64,000 nucleotides of DNA, from the NCBI GenBank assembly GCA_027924585.1, contig BSBM01000307.1, positions 15,795,501 through 15,859,500 on the forward strand, in the 5' to 3' direction. The position numbers and the translations under genes are program-made. The stretch's first letter is position 1. Each line of letters begins with the position of its first letter. This document shows, one piece after another, positions 57,248 to 64,000 of this stretch. The DNA is from Larix kaempferi (lineage: Eukaryota; Streptophyta; Pinopsida; Pinales; Pinaceae). Below the pieces are notes generated by a model that was given only the letters and a program-made list of their open reading frames with translations, was not told where the DNA came from and ran no database searches.

Positions 57248-58100
57248 GGGTAAATTTCTAGGTTCAATAGCCTGCAATAATAGGCATCCAACGATACATT
57301 TATGTTCCCCTTCGGGGACATAATAAGATTGGTTTCCTATTCTCCATATGTGAGAAGAATCAATTGATATTCTCCTTGTTACTTATACATGGAGATTAAA
57401 ATACCATTATATCTAGACATAACGACATTACAAGTAGCTTGTGGAAGGTTGGGTGTTTTTCGTGTCTAAGTCACATGGAAGATAAATCACAATTGATCAT
57501 ACCTATCGGCTCCTATAAATCATTTATAATTTTGTGTATTATTGGTTTAGAACAATCCCTTAGAATGGTGTGATAATTCCTCTTATTTTACTTCATTGTA
57601 ACTATACTTGAATCAATTTTATCAAATATTGTTATGGTTAGGATATATTTTCATATTATTTTTTCATTGATTCTAAGTTATTTTTTAATTATAGATTAAA
57701 CATGTCAATATTTTGTGCTCTTCACCATTTCAAGAATATTGGATTTCTTCAGGTTGAGGTGGATAATAATGAAGAGAATTAAGATATGAGTTGTATGGAA
57801 AAATACATGATCCAATATACTTCTATCTTGATTTGTATTTATTTCACGTGGAAGGAAACAACTAATTTTTGCGCATTAGAATAACCTTTTCTATGGAAGA
57901 TCACACTAATGAGAACTTACTTGCTTAAGTAGAGGTCATAGAGGAAAGTAATAGCTTGGAGAAGTTAAGTGCGCAAGTACCACAAGCGATGGTACATCAA
58001 GGGCACAAGACCACACCGCAAGGGCACAAGTCCCACTAAGACAAAGAACCAAGTATGCACAAGACCCACAAGAGATGACACCTCAGCGGCGCAAAACATG
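57248..58100 (+). other. non-coding, perhaps LTR DNA into which the gypsy element inserted
   Basis: The last 150 bp have the same 'gcgcaagtaccacaag' character as 62.6-63.3 kb on the far side of the gypsy insertion. I could not locate a TGTTGGAA start for that host LTR. Confidence 0.3.
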
Positions 58101-58105
58101 ACAAG

Positions 58106-58492
58106 TGTTAGGAACCTGTGTCAACCCTTCTTTTTACTATGTTAGTATATTGTTGTTGGACACATATGCTTTGTAAGTCGTCCTGTAGTATTTGTTGATA
58201 CATAGTTTATATTAGCCCATAGTATTGACCCATAGTATTAGACGCATATGCTTTGTAAGTCGTCCCGTAGTATTATATGTCACATGGTTTTGACTCATAG
58301 TATTGGGCATAGACTTAGTATATAAGTGTGTGTTGAGGTCATTGAAGGCACCTCGAAGTTAATTGTATTGAGTTTGCTCAAAAGAGGTTGCCCCCTCGAA
58401 GTGGCCTGTGATCAATATAAAAGTGATTCTGAGTTCTGTTATTTCTGATATCTCGTGTATTTGCATTAATTAATTATTGCAGGTTCATCACA
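58106..58492 (+). repeat. 5' LTR of the gypsy element
   Basis: TGTTAGGAACC...TTCATCACA. It contains an internal direct repeat of about 35 bp beginning 'catatgctttgtaagtcgtc' and a TATA-like 'tatataag' near 58320. Confidence 0.9.
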
Positions 58493-58494
58493 TC

Positions 58495-58508
58495 TGGTAT
58501 CAGAGCAC
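58495..58508 (+). other. primer-binding site of the gypsy element
   Basis: TGGTATCAGAGCAC, two bases after the 5' LTR, complementary to the 3' end of initiator-Met tRNA. Confidence 0.85.
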
Positions 58509-59531
58509 TTTCTTGGGCTTGCTAGGTGAAATTTCTGCCAATTTTTTTTTTCACATATGTTGCAGGTTTGGATTTGGGAATAATCCCTATCCTCTTAACT
58601 ATGGGAAGTAATTGGGCATAAGCCCTAAAACTCATTTTGAGGAGTACCACAGGAACCCCGAAGTAGCTGGCCCATTGAGAAGACCTGCCAGTGAGAAGGG
58701 AAACGACCCGTACCTGATTGACTAGTTCCCACCTGTGAGATAAACCAAGAGTTGTCGTTTGTGGCAAAGCGATTATCAGTTTTACCTGAGCCATGGAGTG
58801 AGGGGTACTGCCCCAATACGCAAGCCGTCAGACAGCATTGGTGGTCGAGTGAAACCCTTGAACTGTTAGGAAGCCTCACATACCTGGGGTCCATATCTAT
58901 TTTCATTTGAATTGTTGTCGATCACTGCTGCGTTGTTCGAGATCCAGCCGTTCCAGATCCAACCGTTTTCGATCCATTCAGCGCCATTTTAGATCCCTCT
59001 GTTTTCGCTCACTTCCGAGCCATTGCAGATCTATCTGTTTCAGATCCCTTCCGCGCTGCTGTTGCTGATCCATTTCTGGGAAGAAAAAAAAACCCTCTGT
59101 TTTCCCTGAAACTTCACTAACATCCCTGCAATCCCATTCTTCATATTTCATTCCTGAAGACCCTATCCCAAATTCCACTTCCCAAGACCAGAAATCCCAC
59201 ATTTGTCTATTTTTAGGGTTTGCTGTAACTCCTTCAATTTTCACCCAAACGCCTTCAAATTTTGTCACAGTGTTCCTTTCCTAATTCTGCTTCTTTGTCC
59301 CTCTCTACCAAATTTTCTCATTCTTTCACCCCGCTTCTGAAATCCTCATTTTTTGCTTCCCTGTCCATCAAAAAGTGTTCAAAACCTAGTCAAACCCCAA
59401 TTACCCATCCGAGTTTTTCCCAAATCCAAATCTTCCTTTACTAAATAAGATTTTGTTTGTGTTTTTCTGTCCATTTCCTAAAAAAAAAAAAACTCTTGGT
59501 TGTGGTTGTCACCCGCGCGGGAGCAAAAACC

Positions 59532-60958
59532 ATGGAGGAAGCACTTGCAGCCATCCAAACCAAACTCCAAGATTTGGATGAAAATTTCTCATCCTCCATC
59601 TTCAACATTCAGCCATGAACAATAACCGACAGCCAGAATCTTTTGCAGCCACCGGGTTCTCTTCTTTTAGCAATTTTTGTGGGCCGAAGCTTGATTTTCC
59701 TCGCTTCAATGGTACTGATCCGACTGGATGGATATACTGCGCAGAACAATATTTCAGTCTGCATAATACTTTTGTTGTCCAGAAAGTTCCACTTGCATCC
59801 TTTCATTTGGAACAGGAAGCCCTTCAATGGTACCGTTGGTGCATCAAAGTTCATCCTGAGCCAAACTGGATAGATTTTTGCTAACTCCTTTTGCCACGAT
59901 TTGGTCCCAGTGCTTCTGACGACTTCACAAGAGCACTCACTAAACTTCACGAAACTGGCACAGTGAGAGAGTATCGGACAGAATTTGAGAAACTCGCCAA
60001 TCACACAAAAGGATTGTCTGATGAATTTTACAGGAGTTGTTTTATTAGTGGTCTTAAGAATGAAATCCAGTCAGAGGTTAAAATATTTTGTCCCAACACA
60101 ATGATAGAAGTCCTAGGTTTGGCTAAGTTGGCAGAAGACAAGCTTGCATCCCAAAAGCGCTCCAAACCCACTTTTGTTCCCTTCCGAAATATGGGTTCTC
60201 AACGACCTCCCATCCCACCAGCTCCTCGACCAACTCCTATCAAGCATTTGTCTGAAATCGAGATACAGGCATGTCGAGAAAAATGGCTTTGTTATAATTG
60301 TGATGAGAAATTCACTCAGGGACATAGATGTGTTCAACAAAATCTCTATCTCTTGGATGTGGATTCTCTGCCTGCCTCTGAACTTGGTGAAGAAGCTCCA
60401 GATACGGTAGATGATCAGGTCGACATTCAACACCCGCCTGTTGACACCCCATCTCAGGACGACCCACCCGCGATCTCTCTCCATGCTGTAACCGGCGTCA
60501 CAACCCCACAAACAATGAAGGTCAGGGGATACTTCAAGAAGTTCCCTCTTACCATACTCATTGATTCTGGTAGAACTCATAACTTCATTGACCCTCGGAT
60601 TGCCAAACAGGCTGATTGTTTTGTCCATCCTTGCTCCAACTTTGAAGTCATGGTTGCCAATGGGGGCACCTTACCTTGCAAGGGGAAGTGTCACAATGTG
60701 CGTATCTCTATGGAATATTATAACCTGCGCTCTGACATGTTTGCCTTGTCCTTAGGCGGATGTGATGTGGTTTTGGGCGTTCAATGGTTACGCACACTTG
60801 GCCCCATCTTATGGCATTTTGCGGAACTTTGGATGCAGTTTTCAGTCAATGGGGCACAACACAAATTAATGGGCTTACAACCAGGGTCTCTCTGCATCAT
60901 CAGTTCACATCTCCTGGAAAAAATCCTTAAGAAGAATTCACATGGTGTCATCGCTTAG
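59532..60958 (+). pseudogene. gypsy gag and protease, interrupted
   Basis: A first ATG at 59532 opens a short coiled-coil-like leader that stops at the TGA near 59616. The main frame (phase of 59615) then reads Ala-Thr-Gly-Phe and Leu-Asp-Phe-Pro-Arg-Phe-Asn-Gly-Thr-Asp-Pro, typical of Ty3/gypsy gag. It is cut by TAA at 59882-59884 and continues in the same phase. Next come a capsid-like region, a zinc knuckle of the Cys-Tyr-Asn-Cys-Asp-Glu-Lys-Phe...Gly-His-Arg-Cys type, and an aspartic protease with Leu-Ile-Asp-Ser-Gly-Arg-Thr-His-Asn-Phe-Ile. The position after Asp-Ser-Gly, usually Ser or Ala in the family, is Arg here. A TAG at 60956-60958 ends it. Confidence 0.85.
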
Positions 60959-60973
60959 CTCCATTCCATTCAG

Positions 60974-61390
60974 ATGCACCCATCGACGATCTCCACTACC
61001 TCCTTGGATAGATATGCTGGTGTCTTTGCTGAACCAATGAGCCTGCCGCCTTCAAGAGACCTTTCCGGTAAGAATTTAGTCGCATCTACCTCTCAGCAGG
61101 AAATGATGGCTATTTTGCATGCACTACAGAAGTGGCAGCCATACCTATTAGGGAATTGTTTCTGCATCAGGACTGATCTCCAGAGTCTGGAAAATTTTCT
61201 GGAACAATGGGTCTCCTCCCCAACACACTTGAAATGGGTTATCCAATTGATGGGTTATCCCTATGCGATCACTTACAAGAAGGGTAAGGACAATATGGTG
61301 GTAGATGCTCCTTCTCGCACAATTGATGACCCAGTTTTTCTTACAGCTCTTTCTCTGCTTGTTTCAAATTGGTTGCAATATGTTCAATAG
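60974..61390 (+). pseudogene. gypsy polyprotein: reverse-transcriptase deletion joint and RNase H
   Basis: The frame starts with the segment that normally precedes reverse transcriptase (Tyr-Ala-Gly-Val-Phe-Ala-Glu-Pro...Leu-Pro-Pro-Ser-Arg). It jumps near 61050-61060 straight to RNase H (Gly-Lys-Asn-Leu, Glu-Met-Met-Ala-Ile-Leu, Arg-Thr-Asp...Ser-Leu). The whole polymerase domain with its Tyr-X-Asp-Asp motif is absent. The joint keeps the reading phase. A TAG ends this part at 61388-61390. Confidence 0.8.
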
Positions 61391-62030
61391 GGCTATCTCT
61401 TCTATGAACTTCATGCTTCTTCATCAGCAGGGCACTCTGGGTTCTTCAAAATATATGACCGGGAACAATGTAACTTCTTTTAGCAGGGACTGAAAATGAC
61501 AATTCAACAGATGGTGGCTGACTGTGATAATTTCCAGGTCAACAAGGGTGAAACGACACTCCTTTCGGGATTGCTCAAACCCTTGCCCATCCCTACACAG
61601 CTTTGGCCAACTATTTCTATGGATTTCCTAGAAGCGCTTTGGTGGTACAATACCACATCTCAAAGGACACCATATGAAGTAGTCTATGGACAGACACCGC
61701 CAGTTCTTCTTCCATACACCCTTAGCAGCTCCCCAGTTCAGGAAATTGACTCGGTTCTTCGAAATCGCGATCAGATTCTTCTCATTCTATAGGACAATCT
61801 TCACATGGCCAGAATTTGACTGAAACAACAAGCCGATCAACACCATTCTGAGCGCACTTTCCACGCAGCTGATAGGGTTCTTCTTTGTCTACAGCCTTCC
61901 AAGCAATCCTCCCTGACACTCCAAAGGCGTCAGTGGCCCGAAATGCAAACCGACGATGCTACCGGGGAACCACTCCTTCAGATTCTACAGCAATTTCCCC
62001 AACCAAAGCTTTGAGGACAAAGCTTTTTCT
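61391..62030 (+). pseudogene. gypsy integrase remnant
   Basis: After the TAG the same phase reads an integrase zinc-binding region (His...Gly-His-Ser-Gly, later Cys-Asp). It is interrupted by TAG at 61481-61483, at a position that is Trp in the family. It then reads Ser-Met-Asp-Phe-Leu-Glu, which holds the first catalytic Asp, and jumps to Trp-Tyr-Asn-Thr-Thr...Thr-Pro-Tyr-Glu-Val-Val-Tyr-Gly, which lies downstream of the core. The second Asp and the Glu of the catalytic triad are deleted. Further stops follow at 61790 and near 61818. Confidence 0.8.
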
Positions 62031-62043
62031 AAGGGAGAGGGGA

Positions 62044-62430
62044 TGTTAGGAACCCGTGTCAACCCTTCTCTTTACTATGTTAGTATATTGTTGTTGGACG
62101 CATATGCTTTGTAAGTCGTCCCGTAGTATTTGTTGATAAATAGTTTATATTAGCCCATAGTATTGACCCATAGTATTGGACGCATATGCTTTGTAAGTCA
62201 TCACGTAGTATTATATGTCCCATGGTTTTGAATCATAGTATTGGGCATAGACTTAGTATATAAGTGTGTGTTGAGGTCATTGAAGGCACCGTGAAGTTAA
62301 TTGTATTGAGCTTGCTCAAAGGAGGTTGCCCCCTCGAAGTAGCCTGTGATCAATATAAAAGTGATTATGAGTTTTGTTATTTCTGATATCTCGTGTATTT
62401 GCATTAATTAATTATTGCAGGTTCATCACA
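62044..62430 (+). repeat. 3' LTR of the gypsy element
   Basis: Same length and ends as the 5' LTR, immediately after the purine tract 'aagggagagggga', and followed by the duplicated 'acaag'. Confidence 0.9.
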
Positions 62431-62435
62431 ACAAG

Positions 62436-63737
62436 TGGCAGAAACATGAACCGTGAAGCAAGGTGGACATCACCATTTGCACTGGACAAGTATAAATAAG
62501 AAGCCAAGTTGGAAAATTAAAGCCAGCTTGTAAGCTCAATACTGGAAGATACAAATTTAGCAAGTTTCTTATTTTGGGGCATCAAGAGTTCATGGAACCA
62601 TAACAACATGATCTAGTAGAGAGCCGAGTGTGCACATACAAAAGAACATAAGTGCTGATGGTATATGTGACAGTTGCACAAAGATAGAAATGTAGAACTA
62701 CAAAAGATGTGTAAGTGCCTAAGAACATAATGACAGTATCACAGACAGTTCGTCGAAGGTCACGGGACAGATGATCTAATACAGGTGTGCGAAGACTGGC
62801 TTGAAGTATATCTTGTGAAGTGCGAAGTACAATAATTTATCGGATGTGCAAAGACAAAGTTGTTGCATAGTAAAGGATGCACATTATGAAAAGTATGATC
62901 TAAGACAAGTGCGTAGAACAGAAAGGCCATATCACAGATGATGCATAGAAGGTCGCAGATTATCTAAAGATTGTTGCACCAAGACAGAACATAATTAATA
63001 TCACAGAAGGTGCGCAGACTCATCTGATACCGACGCACGAAGTCAGAACAACAACTCATCAAAAGATGTGTAGTATCAATTGAAGTTGCATATGCACAAA
63101 AACACAATGGCATACTGAACCAGAGCACAAACTACAAAATTTGATGAAGCAACACATAGTTTGTAAAGTATGAAATCAGTTGTGCTGCTTGTGAAGAGAT
63201 AAACTAAGTGTGAAGTCAAATGAAGTATGCAATACAGTGACAGTAAGATTACAACATAGAGAAGGTGTGCACAATAGAACGAACAACAGTTAATATGAAA
63301 GAGTGCACGGATCAGAACTACAACAAAGTAATATCTTCTTCTTTCATATCAGGGAAGCAAGACGGGGCAAGGAGTTGGGGGTCGGTTCCTCCTTCCAGTT
63401 GAAGTTGGTAAATCAGGGAATCGGTGCTTCCAAAGGTTCAATGCTTGTAAAACCAAGGGGTCAGTGCCTCCCTCCAGTTGGTGTTGGAGAACTTCGAAAG
63501 TTGGTGCTTCCTTGAATGTAATCTTTTATTATAAGAGAGCATTTTGTGGTTTTCTCTTATTTGGGTTTCCATGTAAAAATATATGTGTTATGTGTATTGC
63601 GCATGTATGTTGAATGTTTAGTTTATGGTGGATGAATAATTTAAGTTCAAGTTTAAATTAGATAAGAAGTTAAAAAGTGTTCATAATTGCGCTAATATTG
63701 ATTCGCACCCCCTCTTGGTATTAATAAGATTCCAACA
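62436..63737 (+). mobile_element. 3' part of a Copia-type 5' LTR
   Basis: It ends ...TTCCAACA at 63737, immediately followed by an initiator-Met-type primer-binding site and a gag start. This marks the end of a 5' LTR. The interior is rich in 'gcacaaag' and 'gtgcgaag' phrases. A candidate start was not found, and the left part may lie beyond the gypsy insertion. Confidence 0.5.
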
Positions 63738-63738
63738 A

Positions 63739-63751
63739 TTGGTATCAGAGT
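63739..63751 (+). other. primer-binding site of the Copia element
   Basis: TTGGTATCAGAGT, one base after the LTR end. Confidence 0.75.
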
Positions 63752-63802
63752 AGATGCCTTCAGTAACAACTTAACATTTGGAAGATAGATCCGTGCACAA
63801 AT

Positions 63803-64000
63803 ATGGACAAGCAGGAAGGTCTCTCCACCAATAGAGCACCAAGATTTGATGGCACCAACTACACCTTCTAGATGATAAGAATGGAAGTATATTCGCAATC
63901 CCTCAGAGCTGATGTTTGGCAATCTATTATGGATGGTTATAATGTTCCAACAACTGCACCAGTTGATTCAGTTGAGAAGAGACAATATGAATGCAATATA
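63803..64000 (+). pseudogene. Copia gag N-terminus, interrupted, running off the window
   Basis: ATG at 63803 opens Met-Asp-Lys-Gln. It is followed by Pro-Arg-Phe-Asp-Gly-Thr-Asn-Tyr, then Arg-Met, then Leu-Arg-Ala-Asp-Val-Trp-Gln-Ser-Ile, then Gly-Tyr-Asn-Val-Pro, typical of plant Ty1/copia gag. A TAG at 63869-63871 stands where the family has Trp. The remainder of the element lies beyond 64000, so autonomy cannot be judged, but this gag frame is already broken. Confidence 0.75.

Larger units (their letters stand above)
58106..62430 (+). mobile_element. complete but internally deleted Ty3/gypsy LTR retrotransposon
   Basis: Two LTRs of 387 bp each (58106-58492 and 62044-62430) are flanked by the 5-bp duplication 'acaag' (58101-58105 and 62431-62435). 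A PBS (TGGTATCAGAGCAC from 58495, initiator-Met tRNA type) and a PPT (62031-62043) are present. I count about 17 differences between the LTRs, roughly 4.4%. The order gag, protease, RNase H, integrase remnants fits Ty3/gypsy. Reverse transcriptase and most of the integrase core are missing. The remaining frame is one phase with several stops. It is non-autonomous. Confidence 0.9.

Noticed and set aside
60113-60628. 171-codon minus-strand frame
   Set aside because: Antisense of the gypsy gag/protease frame.
1-64000. CRISPR arrays, operons, ribosome-binding sites, rRNA genes
   Set aside because: None seen. The sequence is plant nuclear in character. The tandem repeats lack spacer structure and the tRNA-like segments are SINE heads, not intact tRNA genes.

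Overview
The window looks like nuclear DNA of a land plant with a large, repeat-rich genome. It is AT-rich and gene-poor, with LTR retrotransposons at several stages of decay, tRNA-derived SINE-like sequences, and scattered exon-sized pieces of plant genes (KAS I, eIF3i, HAC/CBP). A gymnosperm or similar large-genome plant is my best guess. The sequence alone does not fix the species. I see no complete, clearly functional host gene.

Layout. 1-6.3 kb: Copia-type 3' end, one LTR, a second LTR-like segment and unassigned repeat DNA. 6.3-11.3 kb: on the minus strand, the probable 5' end of a HAC/CBP-type histone acetyltransferase gene (untranslated exon near 11.1-11.3 kb, first coding exon at 7.73-7.96 kb), with short tandem repeats in between. 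12.0-14.84 kb: a retroposon ending in poly(A) and flanked by 15-bp target-site duplications, interrupted by a minus-strand LTR. 15-19 kb: a 45-bp tandem repeat, LTR-like DNA and a SINE with clear 15-bp duplications. 20-22.8 kb: a truncated helicase/endonuclease fragment of a Helentron joined to a repeat called A here. 24.7-25.8 kb: an inverted copy of a repeat carrying a KAS I exon.

27.8-41.1 kb (minus strand) is the centrepiece: a nearly full-length but broken Helentron-type (Helitron2-like) rolling-circle transposon. In transcription order it carries two tandem OTU-like cysteine protease domains, a zinc-finger/DUF6570-like region, a HUH Rep domain with two tyrosines, a PIF1-family helicase, an endonuclease/exonuclease/phosphatase (EEP) domain, and a separate intron-containing RPA70-like gene. 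Single lesions (one in-frame TGA, another stop with a frameshift, and a 2-nt deletion) split what would have been one long protein.

43-46 kb: a second copy of repeat A, carrying a 0.95-kb insertion with a 19-bp duplication and a 0.2-kb foldback insertion with a 13-bp duplication. 46.6-47.9 kb: an eIF3i first-exon pseudogene next to a 568-bp tandem duplication. 50.7-52.3 kb: a tandemly duplicated TATA-containing promoter-like block leading into spliceable non-coding exons and a (TA)n microsatellite. 52.8-57.25 kb: tandem copies of the KAS I-bearing repeat with 175-bp subrepeats. 58.1-62.4 kb: a complete but internally deleted Ty3/gypsy element with 387-bp LTRs, 5-bp duplications, PBS and PPT. 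It lies just before the 3' end of a Copia LTR and the start of its gag, which run off the right edge.

All domain names come from recognising motifs by eye. No database search was run.
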